From positions 554,501-618,500 of the forward strand of contig CANNFA010000002.1 in NCBI GenBank assembly GCA_947503765.1: DNA of 64,000 bases. The letters run 5' to 3'. The position numbers and the translations under genes are program-made. The notes beneath the pieces are model-generated. The model was given only the letters and a program-made list of their open reading frames with translations. It was not told the origin of the DNA and searched no databases. Positions within the stretch are counted from its first letter, which is position 1. Each line of letters opens with the position of its first letter. Source of the DNA: an uncultured Paracoccaceae bacterium. GTDB taxonomy: Bacteria; Pseudomonadota; Alphaproteobacteria; Rhodobacterales; Rhodobacteraceae. Positions 46,494 to 54,865 of the stretch are shown here, in pieces.

Positions 46494-47057
46494 TCAGCGC
46501 TTCGCGGCCTCGGGCGGGCGGTCGCCATCGGATCCGGTATGCGCGCCGCCCAGCCGCGGACTGCGGCCTTCCTGGATGCGCGAGGTGAATTGCGGCTTTG
46601 CCGGATGCGCCGGGTCGTGCGCGGTCGAGCGGAACGAGGGCAGGTCCGGCTCCGCGCGCTGAACCGGCGGGGCCTCGGGCGCGGGAACATGGTGCGCGGC
46701 GGGGGCGGTTACGGGCTGCGGCTCGGCCACCGGCTCCGGCGCGGCGACGGGTTCGGCCGGCTCCGCGGAATGCTCGGGCGCCTGCACCGCCGGCTCGAAG
46801 GAGGCGGCGCGCGGCTCTTCGGCGTCCAGGGCACGGCGGAATACCAGCAGGTTCTGGAACCGGGTCGTGCGCCCGGTCAGGCCCGAGCGTTCCTCGCAAG
46901 GCAGGGTGTCGCTGCGCTGATATTCCCAGCCTTCGGCGCCGTAGCGGTTCATGAGCTGCTCCAGCTCATGGGCAAAGCGCGCCTCGGTTCCCTTGACGCC
47001 CTTGACCTTCGCGGCCTTGGTCGGTGCGGGCACGACAGTATATTCGTAGCGAGGCAT
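46494..47057 (-). CDS. DUF4177-domain protein with proline/alanine-rich tail
   Basis: A 187-residue protein. The first ~65 residues form a DUF4177-type domain: YEYTVVPAP, LEQLMNRYGAEGWEYQRSDTLP and QNLLVFRR. The rest is a low-complexity Pro/Ala/Glu-rich tail. Start at the ATG 47057 (MPRYEYT), preceded by GGGGGG. Function unknown. It is convergent with the end of the glycan locus. Confidence 0.75.
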   Translation of the reverse strand: MPRYEYTVVPAPTKAAKVKGVKGTEARFAHELEQLMNRYGAEGWEYQRSDTLPCEERSGLTGRTTRFQNLLVFRRALDAEEPRAASFEPAVQAPEHSAEPAEPVAAPEPVAEPQPVTAPAAHHVPAPEAPPVQRAEPDLPSFRSTAHDPAHPAKPQFTSRIQEGRSPRLGGAHTGSDGDRPPEAAKR

Positions 47058-47156
47058 CGGCCCCCCGGATTCTTGCAAGCGTTCGGCGAGATTACCAAAC
47101 CCGGCCGGCAAGGGAAAGCGCGCGGCAGTGTTCGGGCGCAGACCGGCGGGAAAAAG

Positions 47157-47279
47157 CTATTCGGCGGGGTGGTCGTTCTTGCGCGACTCGTCGATCTTGC
47201 GCGCGCCATGGCGGAAATACAGCGCCCCAAGCCCGGCGATGGCCAACGCGATCAGCGGAAAGGCAATCTCAATTGTCAT
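47157..47279 (-). CDS. 40-residue membrane protein
   Basis: A short open frame, MTIEIAFPLIALAIAGLGAL then YFRHGARKIDESRKNDHPAE. It has one N-terminal membrane helix and a charged tail. AAGGAG stands seven bases before the ATG. It overlaps the end of the 76-residue gene by 11 bases. The good ribosome binding site and coupling make it more likely real than chance, but I know no homologue. Confidence 0.55.
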   Translation of the reverse strand: MTIEIAFPLIALAIAGLGALYFRHGARKIDESRKNDHPAE

Positions 47280-47499
47280 CGGCACGCTCCTTCCTCAACT
47301 GACCCAAGATATAGTGCGCAGCGCCGTGCAATGCCAGTCCGCCGCAACCCCAAAGCCATGCAAACTGTCCCACCAGCTGAAAACTCTCGGTTGCCGGGCG
47401 CAGAACCGCAAAGCCGATCATGCCCAGCCCGACGGCATTCAGAAGACCCGCAAACAGCTTGACCCGTTCGTTCCAGATCAGGTGCCGGTCGCGCCGCAC
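47269..47499 (-). CDS. 76-residue membrane protein
   Basis: A small protein with two hydrophobic helices: VKLFAGLLNAVGLGMIGFAV and WLWGCGGLALHGAAHYILG. It begins four bases after gatB stops, so it reads as part of the gatB transcript. Unknown function; small proteins of this type are often seen next to gatB in related genomes, but I cannot verify that. Confidence 0.65.
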   Translation of the reverse strand: MRRDRHLIWNERVKLFAGLLNAVGLGMIGFAVLRPATESFQLVGQFAWLWGCGGLALHGAAHYILGQLRKERADDN

Positions 47500-47503
47500 C
47501 TTC

Positions 47504-49015
47504 CTACAGCCCCAGCTTGCCTGTCACGATCTCGTTCACCGCCTTGGGGTTGGCCTTGCCGCCGGTGGCCTTCATCACTTGGCCGACGAACCAGCCGGCC
47601 AGCTTGGGATTGGCGCGGGCCTTTTCGACCTGGGCTGGATTGGCGGCGATCACCTCGTCCACCGCGGCCTCGATCGCGCCGGTATCGGTGACCTGGCGCA
47701 TGCCTTCGGTCTCGACGATCTCGGCAGGCGCGCGCCCCGTGGTATAGGCGATCTCGAACACGTCCTTGGCGATCTTGCCGGAAATGTCGCCCTTGCCGAT
47801 CAGGTCGATGATCTGGCCCAGATGGGCGGCGGAAATCGGGCTCTCGCCGATGTCGTGCCCTTCCTTCTTGAGCCGGCCGAACAGCTCGTTGATCACCCAG
47901 TTCGCCGCCAGCTTGCCATCGCGGCCCGCGGCCGCCTCTTCGAAATAGGCGGCGTTGTCCACATCGGCGGTCAGCACGCCGGCGTCATATTCGGTCATGC
48001 CGTATTCGGTGACGAAACGCGCCTTTTTCTCGTCCGGCAATTCCGGCAGCGAAGTGGCGATGTCATTCACCCAGGCCTGTTCGATCTCCAGCGGCAGCAG
48101 GTCGGGATCGGGGAAATAGCGGTAATCATGCGCCTCTTCCTTGGAGCGCATGGACCGCGTCTCGCCCTTGTCGACATCGTAGAGCCGGGTTTCCTGCTCG
48201 ATGCTGCCGCCATCCTCCAGAATGCGGATCTGGCGGCGTGCCTCGTAGTCGATGGCCTGCTGGATGAACCGCATGGAGTTCATGTTCTTGATCTCGCAGC
48301 GGGTGCCCAGATGGCTGAAATCCTGGGTTTCCTGATAGCGTTCGTAATCGCCCGGCCGGCAGACCGACACGTTCACGTCGGCGCGCAGGTTGCCGTTCTG
48401 CATGTTGCCGTCGCAGGTGCCCAGGTAGCGCATGATCTGGCGCAGCTTGCCGACATAGGCCGCCGCCTCTTCGGGGCCGCGCAGGTCGGGGCGCGAGACG
48501 ATTTCCATCAGCGCGACGCCGGTGCGGTTGAGATCGACGAAGGTATTGTTCGGATCCATGTCGTGGATCGACTTGCCGGCATCCTGTTCCAGGTGAATCC
48601 GCTCGATCCGCACGCGCCGGGCAATGCCCGGGCCCATGTCCACCAGCACCTCGCCTTCGCCGACGATGGGCGCGTAAAGCTGGCTGATCTGATAGCCCTG
48701 CGGCAGGTCGGGATAGAAATAGTTCTTGCGGTCGAAGGCGCTGCGCAGGTTGATCTCGGCCTTGAGGCCCAGCCCGGTGCGCACCGCCTGCGCGACGCAG
48801 AATTCGTTGATGACGGGCAGCATGCCGGGCATCGCCGCGTCGACAAAGGACACGTTCGCGTTCGGCTCCGCCCCGAAGCGGGTGGAGGCGCCCGAGAACA
48901 GCTTGGCCTGGCTGGCGACCTGGGCGTGAACCTCCAGCCCGATCACCAGTTCCCAGTCGTGTTTCGCGCCCTGGATGACCTTGGGTTTCGGCGGCTCATG
49001 GGTGAGGTCGAGCAT
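47504..49015 (-). CDS. gatB: Aspartyl/glutamyl-tRNA amidotransferase subunit B
   Basis: A 503-residue subunit of GatCAB, which turns misacylated Glu-tRNA(Gln) or Asp-tRNA(Asn) into the correct amide form. Motifs are [24 protein letters not shown] near the start, [31 protein letters not shown] and RNADVNVS-type [10 protein letters not shown]. The YqeY-like C-terminal domain ends [21 protein letters not shown]. The ATG at 49015 (MLDLTHEPP) is preferred; upstream in-frame sequence runs into a low-complexity non-coding stretch. gatC and gatA are not adjacent. Confidence 0.96.
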   Translation of the reverse strand: MLDLTHEPPKPKVIQGAKHDWELVIGLEVHAQVASQAKLFSGASTRFGAEPNANVSFVDAAMPGMLPVINEFCVAQAVRTGLGLKAEINLRSAFDRKNYFYPDLPQGYQISQLYAPIVGEGEVLVDMGPGIARRVRIERIHLEQDAGKSIHDMDPNNTFVDLNRTGVALMEIVSRPDLRGPEEAAAYVGKLRQIMRYLGTCDGNMQNGNLRADVNVSVCRPGDYERYQETQDFSHLGTRCEIKNMNSMRFIQQAIDYEARRQIRILEDGGSIEQETRLYDVDKGETRSMRSKEEAHDYRYFPDPDLLPLEIEQAWVNDIATSLPELPDEKKARFVTEYGMTEYDAGVLTADVDNAAYFEEAAAGRDGKLAANWVINELFGRLKKEGHDIGESPISAAHLGQIIDLIGKGDISGKIAKDVFEIAYTTGRAPAEIVETEGMRQVTDTGAIEAAVDEVIAANPAQVEKARANPKLAGWFVGQVMKATGGKANPKAVNEIVTGKLGL

Positions 49016-49251
49016 CGGTTTCGTCCTGCTGCTGTCGGATCGCGCAACTTCTAGGGGACGCGCGCAGGCGGGGCAAGGCCGGCGGCGGCGAAAGCGGGCA
49101 GGGCGGCGCGGTGCGGATTTCGCAAAATTGCACCGACAGACAGCAGCGGGGCGCTGCGGCCGGAAGCGGGGCGACCCGTTCGCACAGCGCTTGCGCTGCC
49201 GGACCGGTGCTGGCAGCATTCGCGGCGAATGCGCAAGGGAGGCGAAGGCCA

Positions 49252-49941
49252 ATGAAACGCTCTGTCGTGAACGAGATCCTGAAGGACAGCGACGCCTTCA
49301 TCAGGTCGTTCGGCTATGTCATGCCGCCCTTCGCCTACTGGTCGCCCGAAGAGATGAAGGCCCGCACCGCCGATGACGCGCCGATGGTGCGCGACCATGC
49401 GCTGGGCTGGGACATCACCGATTACGGCAAGGGCGGCTTCGACGAGATGGGGCTGTTCCTGTTCACCGTGCGCAACGGCAACAACGCCAACGTGCAGCGC
49501 GGCAAGGGGATGCTCTATGCCGAGAAGATCATGATCTCCGGCGAGAATCAGCTGTCGCCGATGCACCGCCACAACCTCAAGACCGAGGATATCATCAACC
49601 GGGGCGGCGCGACGCTGGTGCTGGAATTGTTCAAGGCCGCGCCGGACGGGTCCATCGACGAAAGCGCCGAGGTCGAGGTTCTGACCGACGGGCGGCGCCG
49701 AAGGATGGGGCCGGGGGCCTTGCTGAAACTGGCGCCCGGCGAGAGCGTGACGCTGCACACCGATACCTGGCACGCCTTCTGGGGAGAGGGCGGGCGGGTG
49801 CTGATCGGCGAGGTCAGCAACGTGAACGACGACCGGACGGACAATGTGTTCCGCGAGCCCATCGGGCGGTTTTCCCAGATCGAGGAGGATACGCAGCCGG
49901 TCCATCTGCTGGTGTCGGATTACGACCGCTGGCTTGACTGA
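49252..49941 (+). CDS. D-lyxose/D-mannose ketol-isomerase-like cupin
   Basis: A 229-residue protein matching the D-lyxose isomerase family. The start [21 protein letters not shown] is typical. The metal-binding cupin motif is [19 protein letters not shown], with two His and Glu, and the later [12 protein letters not shown] provides another His. The reaction would interconvert D-lyxose and D-xylulose, or D-mannose and D-fructose. Single gene between gatB (divergent) and a small secreted protein. No sugar transporter or kinase is near, so the physiological substrate is unclear. Confidence 0.82.
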   Translation: MKRSVVNEILKDSDAFIRSFGYVMPPFAYWSPEEMKARTADDAPMVRDHALGWDITDYGKGGFDEMGLFLFTVRNGNNANVQRGKGMLYAEKIMISGENQLSPMHRHNLKTEDIINRGGATLVLELFKAAPDGSIDESAEVEVLTDGRRRRMGPGALLKLAPGESVTLHTDTWHAFWGEGGRVLIGEVSNVNDDRTDNVFREPIGRFSQIEEDTQPVHLLVSDYDRWLD

Positions 49942-49985
49942 GGTCCGGGTGGGGCCGGGTCGATTGGAAAAAAAGGGAGCGATTC

Positions 49986-50324
49986 ATGCAACGGTTTCTT
50001 GCAGGGCTTTGCATTGGACTGGGCGCGGCGGCGGCCGCGCCGGCACTGGCGCAGGATGGCGATGACGGTGTCGTCGCCATGTGCCTGGCGCGGGGCGAAA
50101 GCCCGCAGGTCTGCGGCTGTGCCTCCGAGGCGCTGAAGGGCGAATTGGGCGGCCGCTATGGCCAGCTCGAACGGGTCGGCGCCGCCTTTGCCGAAAAGGT
50201 CGCGGGCGGCATGGCCGTCTCTCCGGCCTGGGGCGCGGCGCTGGACGCGGCCGGGCTGGGCCGCATTCAGGCGGGCCCGCTGGGTGCGGCCGAAGCCGCC
50301 GCGATCGAGGGTTGCCGAGGCTGA
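49986..50324 (+). CDS. Small secreted protein, unknown function
   Basis: A 112-residue protein with a cleavable signal peptide (FLAGLCIGLGAAAAAPALAQ). The mature part is alanine-rich with a few cysteines (MCLARGESPQVCGCASEAL). GGGAG precedes the ATG. The family is not recognised. Confidence 0.65.
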   Translation: MQRFLAGLCIGLGAAAAAPALAQDGDDGVVAMCLARGESPQVCGCASEALKGELGGRYGQLERVGAAFAEKVAGGMAVSPAWGAALDAAGLGRIQAGPLGAAEAAAIEGCRG

Positions 50325-50497
50325 AACGCCGCGCAGCGCGCGCTGTTTTGCCGGCCGGTGCCGGCAGCAATACCGGCGCGGTGAACGGATTTCCGCCGAT
50401 CCGCGCCACAGGGCGCGGCGCGGACTCGACCCGCGCGCCGCATTCTGGCACGAAACGGCGTTGCCGGACATTTCCCGGCGCTGCCAGAGACCCGATC

Positions 50498-51100
50498 ATG
50501 TTTGGATATTTGACGAAAGCCGCCGTTCTGGCGGTATGTCTGGTATCGGCGGGATGCGCGGCGCGCGCGCCCGAATCCCCCGATCCCGTGGTGCCCGTGA
50601 TGCGCTGGGACCATCGCCCCGAGGCGCGCGACTGGACGTTGGCCACGATGTCGGCGCTGCAGACCCACGGCGCGGTCCTTGCCGCGCTGGAGCCTGCCGA
50701 TATCGACGAGTGGTGCCCCGGCTACCGCGCCGCGCCGCCCGATCAGCGCCGGGCCTTCTGGGCCGGGCTGCTGTCGGCGCTGGCCAAGTATGAAAGCCGC
50801 TGGACGCCTGATGCGTCGGGCGGGGGCGGGCGCTGGCTGGGCCTCTTGCAGATCGCGCCCGCCACGGCGCGCGGCGTGGGCTGCCGAGCGCAATCGCCGG
50901 CGGCGCTGTTCGACGGCGCGGCGAACCTGGCCTGCGGGGTGCGCCTTGCCGCGCACGAGATGCCGCGCGACAACAAGATCCTGGGCGGCCCCGGCGACTG
51001 GGGCGGGGTGGCGCAGCACTGGGCGCCGTTCCGCTCGCCCGAGAAGGTGGCGGACATGCGCGGCTGGCTGCGCGCGCAGCCCTATTGCGCGAAACCCTGA
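50498..51100 (+). CDS. Lipoprotein with lytic transglycosylase-like (SLT) domain
   Basis: A 200-residue lipoprotein. The lipobox reads LVSAGC with the modified Cys at about residue 20. The SLT-type region shows the catalytic glutamate in LAKYESRWTPDA, followed by GRWLGLLQIAPATARGVGC (the G-L-L-Q-I motif) and a later N-x-C-G type ANLACGVRLAA. It should cleave peptidoglycan glycan strands at the inner face of the outer membrane. It has an isolated position between small genes. Confidence 0.78.
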   Translation: MFGYLTKAAVLAVCLVSAGCAARAPESPDPVVPVMRWDHRPEARDWTLATMSALQTHGAVLAALEPADIDEWCPGYRAAPPDQRRAFWAGLLSALAKYESRWTPDASGGGGRWLGLLQIAPATARGVGCRAQSPAALFDGAANLACGVRLAAHEMPRDNKILGGPGDWGGVAQHWAPFRSPEKVADMRGWLRAQPYCAKP

Positions 51101-51149
51101 CGGGCCGGCGCGCCGCGCGGAGCTGCAAGACCCCCCGCGCGGCGTGCGT

Positions 51150-54002
51150 TCAGCCCCGGCCGAGGATGCGCCCGACCATCTCGGACGTGTCCCGCGACAG
51201 GCCGGGCGTGCGCCCGATCCGCTCCAGCGCGGCGCGCATCATCGCCTGCCGGTCGGCGTCGTAGCGGCGCCAGGTCTCGAACATGGTGGTCATGCGCGCG
51301 GCGGTCTGCGGGTTCACCGGGTCGAGCCGGATCAGCCAGTCGGCCACCAGTTCGTAAGAGGCGCCGGACGCATCGTGGAACCCTGCCGCGTTCGCGGCCA
51401 GCCCGCCGATCACCGCGCGGAACCGGTTCGGGTTCTTCCAGTCGAAATCGGCATGCCGGGTCAGCGCCTGCGCGGTGCTTGCGGCGGCGCGGGGCGCGGC
51501 ATGGCTGGTCTGCAGCGCGAACCACTTGTCGATCACCAGCCGGTCGTCCTGCCATTGCCGAAAGAACCGGCCCAGCTCCTCGCCGCCCGCGCCGATGTCG
51601 AGAAGCGCGGCCAGCGCGCCAAGCTGTTCGGTCATGTTGCCGGCGGTGCGGAACTGACGCACGGCCGCGCGCCCGGTATCGAGCCGCGACAACAGCCCCA
51701 GCGCCGTGAGGCGCAGCGCGCGGCAGCCGGCGGCACGGGCATCGGGCGTGTAGGGGCCGGGGATGTCCATCGCCTCGTAAAGGCCCGGCAGCAGCGGCGA
51801 CAGGTGTTCGGCCAGCGCCAGCATCAGCTTTTCGCGCGCCTCGAAGATCGCCAGCGGATCAGGCGTGACGCCCGCGTCGTGCAATGTCTGGGCCATGTCG
51901 TCCTGCGAGGGCAGCCGCAGGGCCAGTGCGCGGAACGCGGGATCCAGACCGTCATTTCGCACCACCCGTTCCAGCGCATCGAGATAGGCCGGCCCCGGTG
52001 CCGCGGCATCCGTCACCATCCGCGCCAGAACGTCCTTGGCCAGCGCGCGCCCCGCATCCCATTTGTTGAACGGGTCGGTGTCATGCGCCAGCAAAAAGGC
52101 GCGTTCCTCGGCCGGGCTTTCGCGCTCGACGATTACCGGCGCGGAAAAGCCGCGCAGGATCGACGGCACGGGCTTGGAGGTCAGCCCCTCGAAGGTGAAG
52201 CTCTGTTCGGTCTGCGTCATCTCCAGCACGCGGGTTTCCACCACCTCGTCGCCGTTGGGGTTCAAAAGGCCCACGGCGATGGGGATCACCTGCGGCGCCT
52301 TGTCGGGCTGTCCCCGGGTGGGCGGGGTCGTCTGGCGGAAATGCAGAGTATAGGTGCCGCCGGAAGCCGCCGTGCCCGCGAGGTCCCGGCTCGGGGGCCG
52401 GGACGTGCCGTTCTCCGCCGTTCCCGCCGCGCCCCGGGCTTGATGCGGGGCCTCCGCGCCGCCCGCGAGGTCCCGGCTCGGGGGCCGGGACGTGTCGCCC
52501 TCCGCCGTCCCCGGCGCGCCCCGGGCTTGATGCGGGGCCTCCGCGCCGCCCGCGAGGTCCCGGCTTGGGGGCCGGGACGTGTCGCCCTCCGCCGCCACCG
52601 GCGCGCCCCGGACTTGATCCGGGGCCTCGCCGCCCGGCTGCCAGTCTTCGCTCACCGACAGGCGCGGGGTGCCGGCCTGGGTGTACCACAGCTTGAACTG
52701 GGTCAGGTCGCGGCCCGTCGCATCCTCGAACACCTTCAGCCAGTCCTCGATCGTGGCGGCGTCGCCGTCGTGGCGTTCGAAATAGAGATCGAGCGCCTTG
52801 GCATAGCCGTCCTGGCCGACCAGCCGGCGTAGCATCCCGATCAGCTCTGCGCCCTTCTCGTAGACGGTGGCGGTGTAGAAGTTGTTGATCTCGATATACG
52901 AGCTTGGCCGCACCGGATGCGCCAGCGGCCCGTTATCCTCCCGGAACTGGCGCGCGCGCAGGGCCAGCACGTCGCCGATCCGCTTGACCGGGGCCGACCG
53001 CATGTCGGCCGAGAATTGCTGATCGCGGAACACGGTCAGCCCTTCCTTGAGGCACAGCTGGAACCAGTCGCGGCAGGTTATGCGGTTGCCGGTCCAGTTG
53101 TGGAAATACTCGTGCGCGATGATGCCCTCGACATTCTCGAAATCGATGTCGGTGGCGGTATCCGGGCTGACCAGGACGTACTTGGAGTTGAAGACGTTGA
53201 GGCCCTTGTTCTCCATCGCGCCCATGTTGAAATCGTCCACCGCGACGATGTTGAACACGTCCAGGTCGTATTCGCGGCCGTATTCGTCCTCGTCCCATTT
53301 CATCGAGCGTTTCAGCGCATCCAGCGCGTAGTCGCACTTGCCCTCGTCGCCGGGGCGCACATAGACCGCCAGCGCCACCTCGCGGCCCGACCGGGTCACG
53401 AAACGATCCCGCACCGCCACCAGGTCGCCCGCCACCAGCGCGAACAGGTAGGACGGTTTCGGCCACGGGTCGGACCATTCGGCATAGCCGTCGCCGGAGG
53501 CGCCGGGATTGCCGTTCGACAGCATCACCGGCGTGTCCGATTCGATGCGCACATCGAAGGTGGCCATCACGTCGGGGCGGTCGGGGTAGTACGTGATCTT
53601 GCGGAACCCCTCGGCCTCGCACTGGGTGCAGTACATGCCGTTCGACATGTACAGGCCTTCAAGCGCGGTGTTGCCGGCGGGGTTGATCTCCACCTCCGCC
53701 TCCCAGACGAAGGGGCCGGCGGGCAGACGGCTGGCGGGTACCGAAAGACCGCGCGCGCCGATCTCGTGCGCGCCGTCCTCCAGCGCCTCGCCGGCGACGG
53801 CCGCGCCGATCAGTGTCAGCCCCTCGCCCATCAGCTCCAGCGGCTGGCCCGGCACGGCGTCCGGATTGGGGCGGAACTCGATCCGCGACAGCACGCGCGT
53901 CGCTGCCGGGTCGAGCCGGAAGGTCAGTTGCACCTTGTCCACCAGATAGGCGGGCGGCGTGTACTCGGACAGGAAGACCGCCTGCGGCGCGCTGTCATTC
54001 AT
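51150..54002 (-). CDS. pepN: Aminopeptidase N (M1 family) with an in-frame tandem-repeat insertion
   Basis: A 950-residue zinc aminopeptidase that digests peptides in the cytoplasm. The zinc site HEYFHNWTGNRITCRDWF with the downstream glutamate in KEGLTV is intact, and GAMENKGLNVFNSKYVL is the family's G-x-M-E-N motif. The family is normally about 860-880 residues. Here residues about 457-543 are three copies of a 29-residue unit (GDTSRPPSRDLAGGAEAPHQ... type), encoded by 52374-52634. The insert lies between the catalytic domain and the beta-sandwich domain and probably forms a flexible loop. Flanking sequence reads as normal PepN. Confidence 0.95.
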   Translation of the reverse strand: MNDSAPQAVFLSEYTPPAYLVDKVQLTFRLDPAATRVLSRIEFRPNPDAVPGQPLELMGEGLTLIGAAVAGEALEDGAHEIGARGLSVPASRLPAGPFVWEAEVEINPAGNTALEGLYMSNGMYCTQCEAEGFRKITYYPDRPDVMATFDVRIESDTPVMLSNGNPGASGDGYAEWSDPWPKPSYLFALVAGDLVAVRDRFVTRSGREVALAVYVRPGDEGKCDYALDALKRSMKWDEDEYGREYDLDVFNIVAVDDFNMGAMENKGLNVFNSKYVLVSPDTATDIDFENVEGIIAHEYFHNWTGNRITCRDWFQLCLKEGLTVFRDQQFSADMRSAPVKRIGDVLALRARQFREDNGPLAHPVRPSSYIEINNFYTATVYEKGAELIGMLRRLVGQDGYAKALDLYFERHDGDAATIEDWLKVFEDATGRDLTQFKLWYTQAGTPRLSVSEDWQPGGEAPDQVRGAPVAAEGDTSRPPSRDLAGGAEAPHQARGAPGTAEGDTSRPPSRDLAGGAEAPHQARGAAGTAENGTSRPPSRDLAGTAASGGTYTLHFRQTTPPTRGQPDKAPQVIPIAVGLLNPNGDEVVETRVLEMTQTEQSFTFEGLTSKPVPSILRGFSAPVIVERESPAEERAFLLAHDTDPFNKWDAGRALAKDVLARMVTDAAAPGPAYLDALERVVRNDGLDPAFRALALRLPSQDDMAQTLHDAGVTPDPLAIFEAREKLMLALAEHLSPLLPGLYEAMDIPGPYTPDARAAGCRALRLTALGLLSRLDTGRAAVRQFRTAGNMTEQLGALAALLDIGAGGEELGRFFRQWQDDRLVIDKWFALQTSHAAPRAAASTAQALTRHADFDWKNPNRFRAVIGGLAANAAGFHDASGASYELVADWLIRLDPVNPQTAARMTTMFETWRRYDADRQAMMRAALERIGRTPGLSRDTSEMVGRILGRG
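52374..52634 (-). repeat. Three tandem 87-bp palindromic repeats inside pepN
   Basis: Units are at 52374-52460, 52461-52547 and 52548-52634. Each holds two inverted repeats: GTCCCGGC...GCCGGGAC and GCCCCG...CGGGGC. In the third unit the second is the longer perfect form GCCCCGGACTTGATCCGGGG plus C. The length is a multiple of three, so the reading frame is kept and 29 residues are added per unit. Palindromes of this look are common dispersed intergenic repeats in alphaproteobacteria. Confidence 0.95.
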
Positions 54003-54103
54003 TGGGAGAGATCCCCGATAGAAAGTGGAACATGCGGATTGTGCGCTACGTTATTGCGTGACCGGAGGCGCTTCAATGGCCGTACCGGTCGAAAGGAGGA
54101 ACG

Positions 54104-54304
54104 ATGTCCAACCCCGAGTCGAACATGGCGAAGGAAAAGCGGCGCCACTGGGGTCCGCTTGTCGGAATAGCCGCCGTGCTGCTGTTCGCGGTCGTGATCG
54201 GCGCCTACTTCCTCGGTTATCTCGCCTATGAGGGCAACGTGCCGGGCGCCGAGGAGGTGCAGACCGAAGACGGCGTCACGGACGTGGTACCGCTGACGGA
54301 GTGA
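54104..54304 (+). CDS. Small single-pass membrane protein
   Basis: A 66-residue protein with one clear membrane helix (LVGIAAVLLFAVVIGAYFLGYLAY) flanked by a basic N-terminus and an acidic C-terminus. The strong GAAAGGAGGAACG ribosome binding site shows it is translated. It is divergent from pepN. Function unknown. Confidence 0.65.
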   Translation: MSNPESNMAKEKRRHWGPLVGIAAVLLFAVVIGAYFLGYLAYEGNVPGAEEVQTEDGVTDVVPLTE

Positions 54305-54426
54305 CACGGGTTTCCCGGCCAGGCGGCCGGTCCCGCGACCAACCGAAACTCCATAAATTCCTTGCCGCACGCCTTCGCTTGACATAGCGTAAGGACGCGG
54401 CCTGCCGATGAGATTGGAGTTTCATC

Positions 54427-54747
54427 ATGACCAGCATGCGAGTTGCCGCCTTGTTCTGTGTTCCCCTTGCCCTCACCGCCTGCGCCCAGCAGGAAGAGCC
54501 GCGCGCGCCCGTGGTGCGCGGCGAGCCGGTGTTCAACAAGCTCGGCGATATCGTCGGGTGCGAGCAGGGGGTCTACATCCCCGGCGCGCAGATGCAGTAT
54601 CAGTGCTATCCACCGCCCGATGACTGCCCGGACGTTCAGACGGCCACGAACGTGCCGCCGCAATGCCTGCCGCGGATCCCGCGTCAGCCCGGCGGTGACC
54701 CGAATGGCGGCCCGCGCCGGCCGAACCCGGTCGGCCAGTTCCCGTAG
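54427..54747 (+). CDS. Small lipoprotein rich in proline
   Basis: A 106-residue predicted lipoprotein (lipobox LTAC, Cys at about residue 19) whose mature part has several cysteines and a proline-rich end. It is not recognised. It stands before glcB but is 118 bases away and independent in appearance. Confidence 0.6.
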   Translation: MTSMRVAALFCVPLALTACAQQEEPRAPVVRGEPVFNKLGDIVGCEQGVYIPGAQMQYQCYPPPDDCPDVQTATNVPPQCLPRIPRQPGGDPNGGPRRPNPVGQFP

Positions 54748-54865
54748 GTTGCGCGCCCGGGGCGCGGACGGCCGGGGCACGATCGCTTGCCTGTCGCGTC
54801 CGATCTGCCTATTCAGTGTCCGGCGCCGCGGGACGGTGCGGCGACACTAGGCTGAGAGGGCGTTC

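Noticed and set aside
52374-52634. The pepN repeats as a CRISPR-like array
   Set aside because: The units are directly adjacent 87-bp repeats with no spacers, in frame in a coding sequence, and no cas genes are near.
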